Assembly: GCA_963844655.1 (NCBI GenBank)
Contig: CAWJPA010000004.1
Span: forward strand, 1,054,001-1,118,000
Reading direction: 5' to 3'
Length of the DNA stretch: 64,000 nucleotides
Source: JASHPR01 sp963844655
GTDB taxonomy: Bacteria > Actinomycetota > Actinomycetes > Streptosporangiales > Streptosporangiaceae
A model generated the notes under the pieces. The model was not told the origin of the DNA, ran no database searches, and saw nothing but the letters and a program-made list of their open reading frames with translations. The translations under genes were made by a program, and so were the position numbers. This document shows positions 24,818 to 34,060 of this stretch, piece after piece (positions within the stretch are counted from its first letter, which is position 1; the number at the start of each line of letters is the position of its first letter).

Positions 24818-25869
24818 GCACGACACTGGCCCCGCCGAGGGAGCCGTCCGGGGCGCCGGCCGACGTCAGCTCGCGCCGGCTGACCGAGCGGGTGTTCCGG
24901 ATCAGGGAATCCGGCATCATCGTGGTCCTGGCGCTGTTCGTGCTGATCACCGCGCTCATCCAGCCGCGCTTCGTCAGCTCGTCGAACATCCAGTTCATCC
25001 TGGTCAACACCTCGGTCTACGCGCTGGTCGCGCTGGGCGAGACCATGGTGATCATCAGCCGGAACGTGGACCTGTCCGTGCAGTCGGTGCTGGCGCTGTC
25101 CGCGTACCTGTCGACCAGCCTGTTCGGGCACGTGCACGGCATTCCCATCGCCGTCGTCTTCCTGGTCGGACTCGGCATCGGGCTGGCCTGCGGCGCGGCA
25201 AACGGCCTGATGGTGTCTCTCGGGCGGGTACCCAGCCTGGTGGTCACGCTGGCCACGCTCTACATCATCCAGGGCATCGACATCCTGGTCGTCGGCGGCA
25301 ACGAGGTCGTCGCCTCGTCGCTGCCGAGTGGCTTCGTCGCCATCCCCAACGTGAGCGTGCTCGGGATTCCGTGGCTCGCCATCGCCGTGGCCGCGGTGAT
25401 CGGAGCAGGCGCGTATTACATGCGCTCGTTCCGGTCCGGCCGGGAGCTCTACGCGATCGGGTCGAATCCTGACGGCGCCGGGCTGGCCGGCATCCCGGTC
25501 GCCCGGCGGGTGTTCACCGCGTTCACGCTGTGCGGCGGGATCGCCGGCGTGGCCGGCGTGCTGTGGGCGTCGCAATACCAGACGATCAACACCAGCGCGG
25601 GCGGGAACAACTTCTCGCTGATCGTGATCGCCGCGGTCGTGGTCGGCGGCGTGGCGATCTTCGGCGGCAGCGGCAGCGCGGTAGGTGCCGCGATCGGGGC
25701 GCTGCTGCTCGGGACCATCAGCTCGGCGCTGAACGTGCTCGGCATCTCCGACTTCTGGGATCAGGCGATCGCCGGGTTCCTGCTGCTGGTGGCCATCACG
25801 CTGGACCGGCTGATCTCGCTCAGGCTGGCCGCGGCCCTGCGCCGGAGGAGCGCCCGCGATGGAAGCTGA
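24814..25869 (+). CDS. rhaP: Rhamnose ABC transporter permease 1
   Basis: 351 aa. The ATG overlaps the ATPase stop. About ten hydrophobic segments lie between residues 30 and 340, with the family stretch NVDLSVQSVLALSAYLS and the conserved glycine-rich loop VVGGVAIFGGSGSAVGAAIG. The N-terminal 30 residues are polar. It pairs with the permease encoded next to make the membrane channel, as in the RhaSTPQ systems of rhizobia. A longer in-frame reading to 24538 is only a shadow of the ATPase gene. Confidence 0.88.
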   Translation: MSTTLAPPREPSGAPADVSSRRLTERVFRIRESGIIVVLALFVLITALIQPRFVSSSNIQFILVNTSVYALVALGETMVIISRNVDLSVQSVLALSAYLSTSLFGHVHGIPIAVVFLVGLGIGLACGAANGLMVSLGRVPSLVVTLATLYIIQGIDILVVGGNEVVASSLPSGFVAIPNVSVLGIPWLAIAVAAVIGAGAYYMRSFRSGRELYAIGSNPDGAGLAGIPVARRVFTAFTLCGGIAGVAGVLWASQYQTINTSAGGNNFSLIVIAAVVVGGVAIFGGSGSAVGAAIGALLLGTISSALNVLGISDFWDQAIAGFLLLVAITLDRLISLRLAAALRRRSARDGS

Positions 25870-26953
25870 CCGCAGCGCACCGCAGACCGGGCCCGAGCCT
25901 GAGGGCCAGACGCCAGAGGGTGCGGCGCCGGCCGTGTGGCGGTCGCGGCTAACCCCGCGGCAGCTGATGCGCTGGGAGACCGGCCTGGCCATCGTGGTCG
26001 TCGCCATCGGCGTGCTCGGCCTGTCCACCTCGTCGCAGTTCCTGACCGGCAGCAACATGCTCAATCTCGGGCTGCAGTCGGGCGAGATAGCGATCATGGC
26101 GCTGCCGATGACGCTGATCATCATCAGCGGCGAGATCGATCTCTCGGTCGCCTCGATCATGGGCATGTCGAGCGCCGTGCTCGGCTACCTGTTCGGTAAG
26201 GGCTGGCCGCTGCTGGCCATCTTTGTGGTGCTCCTGGTGCTGGGCGTGGTCGCGGGCGCGATCAACGGACTGCTGGTCACCCGGGTCGGCCTGCCCTCCC
26301 TGGCGGTCACGATCGGCACACTCGGCCTGTACCGCGGCGTGGCCTTCATCGTCCTTGGCCCGCACACGATCTCCAACTTCCCCGTCGCCTACACCGACAT
26401 CGGCATCTTTGGGGTGTTCGGCACAAACCTGTCTTTCTCCGTGGCTGTCTTCATCGTCCTGGCCGTGATATTCGGCGTGGTACTCCATTTCACGCCCGTC
26501 GGCCGTTCGATCTATGCCATGGGCGCCAGCCCGGAGGCTGCACTCTTCGCCGGAATCCGGGTCAAGCGCATCAAGACCATGCTGTTCATCGTGTCAGGAG
26601 TGATCTGCGCGATGGCGGGCGCACTGCTGACCTTCCGGCTGTCCACCGCGGTTAACACCAACGGCATCGGCCTCGAGCTCGACGTGGTGGCCATCGTGCT
26701 GCTGGGCGGAGTGTCCATCTTCGGCGGCAAGGGCACGATCATCGGCGTCGTGCTCGGCGTGCTCGCGTTCGCCGGGATCTCGAACGCGCTGCTGCTGACG
26801 AACTTCAACCAGGAGGCGTCCAGCATCCCCATTGGCGGGCTCCTGCTGGTCAGCGTGTTCGTGCCGCAGCTGTCCGGGATCAGCGCCCGGCTCCGCGGCG
26901 CATTCGCCAGGCGCAGGCGCAGCGCGCCGGCCCTCGGAGCGAGCCATGAGTAA
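25859..26953 (+). CDS. rhaQ: Rhamnose ABC transporter permease 2
   Basis: 364 aa. Starts 11 bases before the rhaP stop. Same family as rhaP: hydrophobic segments from residue 40 on, SGEIDLSVASIMGMSSAVLG, and GGVSIFGGKGTIIGVVLG. The first 35 residues are polar and the C-terminal tail is arginine-rich (FARRRRS). The pair of unequal permeases together with a fused ATPase is characteristic of rhamnose-type importers. A 117-base gap holding a small hairpin (CCGGC, GCCT, GCCGG at 26958-26971) separates it from the binding-protein gene. Confidence 0.88.
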   Translation: MEADRSAPQTGPEPEGQTPEGAAPAVWRSRLTPRQLMRWETGLAIVVVAIGVLGLSTSSQFLTGSNMLNLGLQSGEIAIMALPMTLIIISGEIDLSVASIMGMSSAVLGYLFGKGWPLLAIFVVLLVLGVVAGAINGLLVTRVGLPSLAVTIGTLGLYRGVAFIVLGPHTISNFPVAYTDIGIFGVFGTNLSFSVAVFIVLAVIFGVVLHFTPVGRSIYAMGASPEAALFAGIRVKRIKTMLFIVSGVICAMAGALLTFRLSTAVNTNGIGLELDVVAIVLLGGVSIFGGKGTIIGVVLGVLAFAGISNALLLTNFNQEASSIPIGGLLLVSVFVPQLSGISARLRGAFARRRRSAPALGASHE

Positions 26954-27070
26954 CTTACCGGCGCCTGCCGGCCAGAAAACCCGCACCACTGCGCCCGAAC
27001 CAGGCCGTCACCGGCCCCCTACAGAAACCCTCGACCCACGGTTGTGGTCCGCGATTGAAAGGATCCAGTT

Positions 27071-28135
27071 ATGAGAGGTACCTCCACGAGAGCCAAGAGA
27101 ACGCTGCGGTGCGCCGCGGTGCTGCTGGCCGCTTCGGCGGTGCTCGCGGCGTGCAGCTCATCGGGCTCATCGAGTTCGAGCTCATCGGGTTCGTCGAGTT
27201 CAGGCGGGGTGAAGACGGGCCTGAAGGTCTTCGTCATCCCGAAAAACCTCGGCAATAACTACTTCACCACCGCGGACAGCGTCAAGTCGGGCGGAGCGCT
27301 CGCCGCAGTGAAGGCGCTCGGCGGGATAGGGACCGAGACCAGCGGGACCGCGGCCACGCCCGCCTCGCAGATCCCGGCCATCCAGGCGGCTATCGCCAAG
27401 GGCGCCAACGTCCTGATCGTGTCGGCTACCGACCCCACCGCGCTCTGCCCGACCCTGAAGCAGGCGATGGCCAAGGGCATCACCGTGGTCACCTACGACT
27501 CGGACGCGCCGACCTGCCGTGACATGTTCATCAACCAGGCCTCCACCGCCGAGATCGGGACCAGCGAAGTCGATCTCCTGGCCAAGGAGCTGCATGACAC
27601 CGGCCAGATCGGGATCGTCTCCGCCGCGGCCACCGCCCCGAACCAGAACGCCTGGATCGGCTTCATGAAGCAGCAGATGAAGAAGTACCCGAAGATGAAG
27701 CTGGTGTCGATCGTCTACGGCAACGACGACCCGCCGACCGCCACCCAGGTGACCCAGGGCCTGCTGGAGAAGTACCCGAACCTCAAGGGCATCATCTCGC
27801 CGACCACCGTGGGCATCCTGGCCGCGGCCCAGGTGGTGGACACGCCGAAGTGGAAGGGCAAGGTCATCGTGACCGGCCTGGGCACGCCGCTCGAGATGAA
27901 GAAGTACGTGACCGACGGCGTCACGCCCGGATTCATCCTGTGGAACCCGGCCAACCTCGGCTACCTCGCCGGGTACGCCGCGATCTACCTCGCATCCAAG
28001 AAGATCACCAACGCCCAGGGCCAGACCTTTACCGCTGGCAAGCTCGGCAAGTACACGGTCGGAGCGGACCACACCGTTCTGCTCGGCCCGCCCACCGTGT
28101 TCAACTCGTCCAACATCAACAACTTCAACTTCTAA
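27071..28135 (+). CDS. rhaS: Rhamnose ABC transporter substrate-binding lipoprotein
   Basis: 354 aa. ATG is eight bases after AAGGA. A short positively charged N-terminus, hydrophobic core and lipobox VLAAC (Cys28) mark a Sec-type lipoprotein, followed by a Ser/Gly linker. The body is the ribose-class binding fold (VFVIPKNLGNNYF, ATDPTALCPTLKQAM, YDSDAP). It is the extracellular receptor for rhaTPQ. Unlike the arabinose operon, where the receptor gene comes first, it is last here. Two very strong palindromes follow in the downstream gap. Confidence 0.87.
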   Translation: MRGTSTRAKRTLRCAAVLLAASAVLAACSSSGSSSSSSSGSSSSGGVKTGLKVFVIPKNLGNNYFTTADSVKSGGALAAVKALGGIGTETSGTAATPASQIPAIQAAIAKGANVLIVSATDPTALCPTLKQAMAKGITVVTYDSDAPTCRDMFINQASTAEIGTSEVDLLAKELHDTGQIGIVSAAATAPNQNAWIGFMKQQMKKYPKMKLVSIVYGNDDPPTATQVTQGLLEKYPNLKGIISPTTVGILAAAQVVDTPKWKGKVIVTGLGTPLEMKKYVTDGVTPGFILWNPANLGYLAGYAAIYLASKKITNAQGQTFTAGKLGKYTVGADHTVLLGPPTVFNSSNINNFNF

Positions 28136-28170
28136 GGCAGGAGAGAGGGCGACTGGCTGACATCGGTGAT

Positions 28171-28214
28171 CGTTGGACGAAAAGGCGCGCTGGAGCACGC
28201 CTTTTCGTCCAACG
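28171..28214 (+). repeat. 17-bp perfect stem-loop after rhaS
   Basis: CGTTGGACGAAAAGGCG (28171-28187) pairs perfectly with CGCCTTTTCGTCCAACG (28198-28214) around a ten-base loop that itself has GC...GC pairing. It begins 36 bases after the rhaS stop and is not followed by a T run. Likely a transcript-end or mRNA-protecting structure. Confidence 0.8.
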
Positions 28215-28266
28215 ACGCGGGGTCACGCGAGGGATCGCGTGGGCTTGGCGGGCACTTCGGACATCT

Positions 28267-28294
28267 CGGTCTCCGGGCGGCCGCCCGGAGACCG
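28267..28294. repeat. 28-base perfect palindrome with no spacer
   Basis: The sequence from 28267 reads CGGTCTCCGGGCGG and continues with its exact reverse complement to 28294. It lies in the same gap as the 28171-28214 stem-loop. With no loop it is more likely a symmetric protein site or a cruciform-prone relic than an RNA hairpin. Confidence 0.75.
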
Positions 28295-28506
28295 CGGTGG
28301 GCCTGGGCAGCCCGCATCGAGCCGACGTCGGCCACTTGTCCGCGCAGGTCGCGGGGGGCGCCGGGCGGTCGCCTCATCCCTACCCGGCGCCCTCAATAGT
28401 CCCTGCCCCGGCTTTGCGCGGTTATCCATGGTCCCCGGGCCGCCGGCCGGGCGGGGCGGGCCGCGGGCACCGCGCCAAGCCGGGCCGAAACCTGGAGGAG
28501 ACCGAG

Positions 28507-28827
28507 ATGGAGCGGGTGTGTTTCCTCGGCCGGATCCGGCCGGACCGGCTCGATGAGTACCGGGCCCGGCACCGGGAGGTGTGGCCGGAGATGATCAGGG
28601 CCCTGCAGGAGACGGGGTGGGGCAACTACACGCTGTTCCTGGCCGACGACGGGCTGCTCGTCGGCTACCTGGAGACCGAGGACTACGCCGCCGCCCTGAG
28701 GCGGATGGCCGAGACCGGGGTGAACGCCCGCTGGCAGGCTGACATGCAGCCCTTCTTCGAGGATCTCGACGGCCTGCGGCCCGATGAGGGGTTCCGCAGG
28801 CTCGACGAGATCTTCCACCTGGCCTAA
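28507..28827 (+). CDS. rhaM: L-rhamnose mutarotase
   Basis: 106 aa. ATG follows GGAGGAG. This is the full length of the RhaM/RhaU family, a small dimeric ferredoxin-like fold that interconverts alpha and beta L-rhamnose. Conserved features are FLGRIRPDRLDEYRARHREV with a histidine in the region of the catalytic histidine, WPEM, the GWGNYTLFL strand and ARWQADMQPFF. It stands directly before rhaI in the catabolic part of the operon. Confidence 0.9.
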   Translation: MERVCFLGRIRPDRLDEYRARHREVWPEMIRALQETGWGNYTLFLADDGLLVGYLETEDYAAALRRMAETGVNARWQADMQPFFEDLDGLRPDEGFRRLDEIFHLA

Positions 28828-28878
28828 GACCGACCTAGATTTCTGCACACCGAGATTCGCTGCCTGGAGATGACAGGA

Positions 28879-30045
28879 ATGCCTGACCTGACCGCCGTCA
28901 AGAACGCGCTCCGCGCGCACCGGATCGAGCTGCCGTCGTGGGCGTTCGGCAACACCGGGACCAGGTTCAAGGTATTCCCGCAGCCCGGGGTTCCCCGCAC
29001 GCCGCAGGAGAAGGTGGAGGACGCGGCCCAGGTGAACGCCCATACCGGCGTCGCACCGAGCGTCGCGGTGCACATCCCCTGGGACAAGGTGGACGACTAC
29101 GCGGCCCTGGGCGCGTTCGCCAAGGAGCACGGCGTGACGATCGGGACCGTCAACGCGAACGTGTTCCAGGACAACGACTACCGGCTGGGCAGCGTGGCGA
29201 ACCCCGACCCCAGGATCCGCCGCAAGGCCCTGGACCACCTGATGGAGTGCGTCGACATCATGGACGCGACCGGGTCGAAGGACCTGAAGCTGTGGTTCGC
29301 CGACGGCACCAACTACCCCGGCCAGGACGACATCAGGGCCCGCCAGGACCGGCTGGCCGAGGCGCTGACCGCCGTCTACCAGCGGCTGGCCCCGGACCAG
29401 CGGATCCTGCTGGAGTACAAGCTGTTCGAGCCGTCGTTCTACACCACCGACGTGCCGGACTGGGGCACCTCGCTGCTGCACTGCCTGGCGCTCGGCGACC
29501 AGGCCGCGGTGTGTGTCGACACCGGACACCACGCGCCGGGCGTGAACATCGAGTTCATCGTGGCCGTCCTGCTGCGGGCCGGGCGGCTGGGCGGGTTCGA
29601 CTTCAACAGCCGGTTCTACGCCGACGACGACCTCATGGTCGGCGCGGCCGACCCGTTCCAGCTGTTCCGCATCCTGCACGAGGTGGTGCGCGCGGACGCG
29701 CTGCGCCCTGAGGCGGGCGTCGCGTTCATGCTCGACCAGTGCCATAACATCGAGCCGAAGATCCCGGCCCAGATCCGGTCGGTGATGAACGTCCAGGAGG
29801 CCACGGCCAAGGCGCTGCTGGTGGACGCCGGGGCGCTGGCCGCCGCGCAGCAGGCCGGTAACGTGCTCGGCGCCAACGGCGTGCTCATGGACGCGTTCAA
29901 CACCGACGTCCGGCCGCTGCTGGGCGAGCTGCGTGAGGAAATGGGCCTGGACCCCGACCCGTACGGTGCCTACCTCAGGTCCGGTTACCAGGAGAAGATC
30001 GTCGCCGAGCGCGTGGGCGGCACGGCCGCTAGCTGGGGTAGCTAA
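28879..30045 (+). CDS. rhaI: L-rhamnose isomerase
   Basis: 388 aa from the second ATG, nine bases after GGAG; an ATG at 28870 abuts the GGAG and is less likely. The protein resembles the Pseudomonas stutzeri-type rhamnose isomerase of the xylose-isomerase-like barrel fold. Metal and substrate residues occur in LEYKLFEPSFY, VCVDTGHHAPGVNIEF and GGFDFNSRFYADDDL. It converts L-rhamnose to L-rhamnulose, the step before RhaB. The gap after rhaM is 51 bases and the next gene follows in 29. Confidence 0.92.
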   Translation: MPDLTAVKNALRAHRIELPSWAFGNTGTRFKVFPQPGVPRTPQEKVEDAAQVNAHTGVAPSVAVHIPWDKVDDYAALGAFAKEHGVTIGTVNANVFQDNDYRLGSVANPDPRIRRKALDHLMECVDIMDATGSKDLKLWFADGTNYPGQDDIRARQDRLAEALTAVYQRLAPDQRILLEYKLFEPSFYTTDVPDWGTSLLHCLALGDQAAVCVDTGHHAPGVNIEFIVAVLLRAGRLGGFDFNSRFYADDDLMVGAADPFQLFRILHEVVRADALRPEAGVAFMLDQCHNIEPKIPAQIRSVMNVQEATAKALLVDAGALAAAQQAGNVLGANGVLMDAFNTDVRPLLGELREEMGLDPDPYGAYLRSGYQEKIVAERVGGTAASWGS

Positions 30046-30074
30046 CGGCGTCACGACCGCAGAAGGGCGACCCC

Positions 30075-32132
30075 ATGACCCCCATGCCCCAGTCCCCCGG
30101 CGCCCCTGAGGTGGCCGCGCTGATCGCGCGCAGCAACCGGCTCGGCTCCGACCCGCGCAACACCAACTACGCGGGCGGGAACACGTCGGCCAAGGGCACC
30201 GCCACCGACCCGGTGACCGGCCGGCTGGCCGAGCTGCTCTGGGTCAAGGGCTCCGGCGGCGACCTCGGCACACTCAGCGCGAGCGGGCTCGCCGTGCTCC
30301 GCCTGGACCGGCTGCGCGCGCTGACCGGCGTGTACCCGGGCGTGGAGCGCGAGGACGAGATGGTGGCCGCGTTCGACTACTGCCTGCACGGCAAGGGCGG
30401 CGCGGCGCCGTCCATCGACACCGCCATGCACGGGCTGGTCGACATGCCCCACGTGGACCACCTGCACCCGGACTCCGGGATCGCGCTCGCGAGCGCGGCC
30501 GACGGCGAGCGGCTGACCGCCGAGTGCTTCGGCGACCGCGTCCTGTGGGTGCCGTGGCGGCGGCCCGGCTTCCAGCTCGGCCTCGACATCGCCGAGATCC
30601 ACCGGGCCCACCCGGACGCGATCGGGGTGATCTTGGGTGGTCACGGCATCACGGCCTGGGGCGCGACGAGCGACGAGTGCGAGGCGCGCTCGCTGGAGAT
30701 CATCGCGACCGCGCAGCGTTTCCTGGACACACGGGGCCGCAGCGATCCGTTCGGGCCCGTAATCCCGGAGTACCAGCCGCTGCCCCCCGGCGAGCGCCTG
30801 GCCCGCGCGGCTGCCCTGGCGCCGGTCATCCGCGGGCTGGCTGGCACCGACCGGCCGCAGGTCGGGCACTTCACCGACACCCCGGCCGTGCTCGGCTTCC
30901 TGGCCGGGGCGGAGCATCCGCGGCTGGCCGCGCTCGGCACCTCCTGCCCGGACCATTTCCTGCGCACCAAGGTGCGGCCGATAGTGCTCGACCGGCCGCC
31001 GTCGGCCCCGCTGCCCGAGGTGCTCGACCGGCTCAGGGAGCTGCACGCCGCCTACCGCGAGGACTACCGGGCGTACTACCAGCGGCACGCCGCCGCGTCC
31101 TCGCCGCCCATGCGCGGCGCCGACCCGGCGATCGTGCTCGTGCCCGGCGTGGGCATGTTCAGCTTCGGCGCGGACAAGCAGACCGCGCGGGTGGCCGGCG
31201 AGTTCTTCCTGAACGCGATCAACGTGATGCGCGGCGCCGAGTCGGTGTCCTCGTACGCGCCGATCACCGAGGCGGAGAAGTTCCGGATCGAGTACTGGGC
31301 GCTGGAGGAGGCCAAGCTGGCCCGGCGGCCCAAGCCCAGGCCGCTGGCCACGCGCGTGGCCCTGGTCACCGGCGGCGGGTCCGGGATCGGACGGGCCACG
31401 GCCGAGCGGCTGGCCGCCGAGGGCGCGTGCGTGGTGGTCGCCGACCGGGACGGCCCGGCGGCGCGGAAGGTGGCCGAGCAGATCGGCTCCCGGGACGTCG
31501 CGGTGGACGTCACCGTCGACGTGACCGACGAGGCGGCCGTGGCCGCGGCGGTCCGGGAGGCGGTGCTGGCCTTCGGCGGCGTCGACCTCGTGATCAACAA
31601 CGCCGGGCTGTCCATCTCCAAGCCGCTGCTGGACACCACGGCCGAGGACTGGGACCGGCAGCACGACGTGATGGCCCGGGGGTCGTTCCTGGTCTCCCGC
31701 GAGGCCGCGCGGGTCATGGCCGAGCAGGGCATGGGCGGCGACATCGTGTACATCTGCAGCAAGAACTCGGTGTTCGCGGGCCCCGACAACATCGGCTACG
31801 GGGCGGCCAAGGCCGACCAGGCGCACCAGGTTCGGCTGCTCGCGGCCGAGCTGGGCGGGCTCGGCATCCGCGTGAACGGGATCAACCCCGACGCCGTAGT
31901 CCGGGGGTCCGGCATCTTTGCCGGGGGGTGGGGCGCCAGGCGGGCCGAGGTCTACGGCGTGCCCGAGGAGGAGCTCGGCGCGTACTACGCTCGGCGGACG
32001 CTGCTCAAGCAGGAGGTGCTGCCCGAGCACGTGGCCGCGGCCGTGGCGGCGCTGACCGCCGGGGACCTGTCCCTGACCACCGGCCTGCACATCCCGGTCG
32101 ACGGAGGCGTGGCCGCGGCCTTCCTCCGCTGA
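30075..32132 (+). CDS. Bifunctional rhamnulose-1-phosphate aldolase / lactaldehyde dehydrogenase
   Basis: 685 aa. Residues 1 to about 420 form a class II aldolase domain (GGNTSAK, zinc ligands in DHLHPD and GGHGITAW). About 428-685 form a short-chain dehydrogenase with TGGGSGIG, NNAG, catalytic serine in ICSKN and YGAAK, ending in PVDGG. This RhaEW-type fusion cleaves L-rhamnulose-1-phosphate to dihydroxyacetone phosphate and L-lactaldehyde and oxidises the latter to L-lactate. The lutABC genes 4 kb downstream would take lactate to pyruvate. ATG after GAAGGG. Confidence 0.92.
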   Translation: MTPMPQSPGAPEVAALIARSNRLGSDPRNTNYAGGNTSAKGTATDPVTGRLAELLWVKGSGGDLGTLSASGLAVLRLDRLRALTGVYPGVEREDEMVAAFDYCLHGKGGAAPSIDTAMHGLVDMPHVDHLHPDSGIALASAADGERLTAECFGDRVLWVPWRRPGFQLGLDIAEIHRAHPDAIGVILGGHGITAWGATSDECEARSLEIIATAQRFLDTRGRSDPFGPVIPEYQPLPPGERLARAAALAPVIRGLAGTDRPQVGHFTDTPAVLGFLAGAEHPRLAALGTSCPDHFLRTKVRPIVLDRPPSAPLPEVLDRLRELHAAYREDYRAYYQRHAAASSPPMRGADPAIVLVPGVGMFSFGADKQTARVAGEFFLNAINVMRGAESVSSYAPITEAEKFRIEYWALEEAKLARRPKPRPLATRVALVTGGGSGIGRATAERLAAEGACVVVADRDGPAARKVAEQIGSRDVAVDVTVDVTDEAAVAAAVREAVLAFGGVDLVINNAGLSISKPLLDTTAEDWDRQHDVMARGSFLVSREAARVMAEQGMGGDIVYICSKNSVFAGPDNIGYGAAKADQAHQVRLLAAELGGLGIRVNGINPDAVVRGSGIFAGGWGARRAEVYGVPEEELGAYYARRTLLKQEVLPEHVAAAVAALTAGDLSLTTGLHIPVDGGVAAAFLR

Positions 32133-32171
32133 CCAGGCCGGCCCGGACGATTCGCGCAGGAGGTGCGGCTG

Positions 32172-33641
32172 GTGACCAGGCAGGTGACGGCGGCCGCGGT
32201 CGACCTGGGCGCCTCGGGCGGGCGGGTCATGGTCGGCCGGGCCGGGCCCGGCCTGCTGGAGCTGCGGGAGGCGCACCGGTTCGGCAACGGGCCGGTGTCC
32301 GTGCTCGGCACCCTGCACTGGGACATCCTCCGGCTCTACGCCGACGTGCTGGACGGGATCCGGGCCGCGGCCGCGGGGACCGAGCTGGCCAGCGTCGGGA
32401 TCGACTCCTGGGGCGTGGACTACGGCCTCATCGACGCCAGCGGCGCGCTGCTCGGCAACCCGGTGCACTACCGCGACCCGCGGACCGCGGGCGCGGTCGC
32501 GCGGCTGCAGACCAGGATCTCCGCCGAGGAGCTCTACGCGGTCACCGGCATCCAGCAGCTCCCGCTCAACACGATCTACCAGCTGGCCGCCGCGGCGGGC
32601 ACGCCCCAGCTGGCCGCGGCCGCCACGCTGCTGCTCATCCCGGACCTGCTGGTGTACTGGCTCACAGGGAAGGCCGGGGCGGAGGTGACCAACGCCTCCA
32701 CCACCGGCCTCCTCGACGTGTCCGCGCTGTCGTGGGCGACCGCGCTGATGCAGCGGGCCGGGATCCCCCCGGGCCTCTTCCCGCCGCTGCGCCAGCCCGG
32801 TGACGTGGTCGGCGACGTGCTGCCCGGCCCGGCGGGCGCGGCCGGCCTGCGCGCCCGGCTGCCCGTGATCGCGGTCGGCTCGCACGACACCGCCTCGGCC
32901 GTGGCCGGCGTGCCCGCGCAGGGTCAGAACTTCGCGTATATCTCCAGCGGCACCTGGTCCCTGGTCGGCGTCGAGCTCGGCCAGCCGGTGCTGACCGAGC
33001 AGAGCCGCCGGGCGAACTTCACCAACGAGGCCGGCCTCGACCACACGGTCAGGTACCTGCGCAACGTGGCCGGCCTGTGGCTGCTGCAGGAGTGCACGCG
33101 CACCTGGCAGGCCGCGGGCCTGAGCATCGACGCCGGTGAGCTGGCCGCGCAGGCGGCGGCCGCGCCGCCGCTGCGCGGCCTGATCGACCCGGATGACCCT
33201 GGGCTGATGGCGCCGGGCGACATGCCGTCCCGGATCGCCGCGGCCTGCCGGGCCGCGGGCCAGCCGGTGCCGGACGGCCCGGCCGAGACCGCGCGGTGCA
33301 TCCTGGACAGCCTGGCGCTCGCGTACCGGCGGGCGATCATCGAGGCGCAGCAGCTGTCCGGGCGCCACGTCGACACCATTCACCTGGTCGGCGGCGGCTC
33401 GCGGAACCGCCTGCTGTGCCAGCTCGCCGCGGACGCCTGCGGGCTGCCGGTCGTCGCCGGGCCCGCGGAGGCCACGGCCATCGGCAACCTGCTGGTGCAG
33501 GCGCGGGCGCTTGGAGCGGCCCCCGGAGACCTGGCCGGGATGCGCGCGCTGGTCCGCGGCACGCAGCGGCTGCACCGGTTCGAGCCCTCCGGCGACCATC
33601 ACAGCTGGGAGCAGGCCGCAAACAGGCTGGCCCCGGCCTAG
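32172..33641 (+). CDS. rhaB: Rhamnulokinase
   Basis: 489 aa. GTG is eight bases after AGGAGG; an upstream GTG at 32163 overlaps the ribosome binding site. FGGY kinase family: AVDLGASGGRVMVG phosphate loop, SVGIDSWGVDYGL, GSHDTASAVAG, YISSGTWSLVG and the C-terminal LVGGGSRNRLLCQL. It phosphorylates L-rhamnulose. It ends the core catabolic operon. Its last 16 bases including the TAG stop are repeated several times downstream (33627-33840). Confidence 0.93.
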   Translation: MTRQVTAAAVDLGASGGRVMVGRAGPGLLELREAHRFGNGPVSVLGTLHWDILRLYADVLDGIRAAAAGTELASVGIDSWGVDYGLIDASGALLGNPVHYRDPRTAGAVARLQTRISAEELYAVTGIQQLPLNTIYQLAAAAGTPQLAAAATLLLIPDLLVYWLTGKAGAEVTNASTTGLLDVSALSWATALMQRAGIPPGLFPPLRQPGDVVGDVLPGPAGAAGLRARLPVIAVGSHDTASAVAGVPAQGQNFAYISSGTWSLVGVELGQPVLTEQSRRANFTNEAGLDHTVRYLRNVAGLWLLQECTRTWQAAGLSIDAGELAAQAAAAPPLRGLIDPDDPGLMAPGDMPSRIAAACRAAGQPVPDGPAETARCILDSLALAYRRAIIEAQQLSGRHVDTIHLVGGGSRNRLLCQLAADACGLPVVAGPAEATAIGNLLVQARALGAAPGDLAGMRALVRGTQRLHRFEPSGDHHSWEQAANRLAPA

Positions 33642-33840
33642 ACCGGCCAGCGACCAGCACCGGCGGGATTCGACTGGCGGGAGTCGCGCCGGCTGGCTGG
33701 CCCCGGCCTAGAGCACCCAGCGACCCGCGCCCGCAGGAGCCGCCCGCCAGCAGTCGCGCCGGCCGGCTGGCCCCGGCCTAGAGCACCCAGCGAGACCATC
33801 ACCGGCGGAAGTCGGCCCCGACAGACTGGCCCCGGCGTGG
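33627..33840 (+). repeat. About 70-base tandem repeat seeded by the rhaB 3' end
   Basis: CTGGCCCCGGCCTAGA, containing the rhaB stop, occurs at 33627, 33697 and 33767, exactly 70 bases apart, with a degenerate copy at 33826. The second and third units also share GTCGCGCC before and GCACCCAGCGA after this core. The array lies in the 574-base gap between rhaB and the acetyltransferase. The rest of the gap up to 34060 is GC-rich and shows no gene. Confidence 0.85.
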
Positions 33841-34060
33841 AGCGACCAGGCTGCGAGAGTCGCTGGGGTCGGGGACAGAGGCCGCTGGGGCGGCAGGGGC
33901 GGTAGTGGCCGCCGGGGCGGCGACAGGGGCGCCCTGAGGCGGCCAGCGTCGGCCCAAAGCACCGGTCATGCCGCCGGAGGCCGCCCCATGTGCCCGGCCA
34001 GCCACTTGGATCCCGCCCGCCACACCCAGGCCCTCCACGTGCCCTCACCAGACATGATCC

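Larger units (their letters stand above)
28136..28506. other. 371-base gap between rhaS and rhaM with two large palindromes
   Basis: No coding sequence is supported. It contains the stem-loop at 28171-28214 and the spacer-less palindrome at 28267-28294, then GC-rich DNA. The rhaM ribosome binding site GGAGGAG is at its end. Confidence 0.7.

Noticed and set aside
28171..28294. CRISPR-like repeat arrangement
   Set aside because: The two palindromes differ in sequence, and no regularly spaced repeat units or cas genes are present anywhere in the window.
30051..33602. 1183-codon open frame on the minus strand across the rhamnose genes
   Set aside because: It is antisense to rhaEW and rhaB, which have clear families, operators and ribosome binding sites. 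In very GC-rich DNA the third-position bias keeps opposite frames open.
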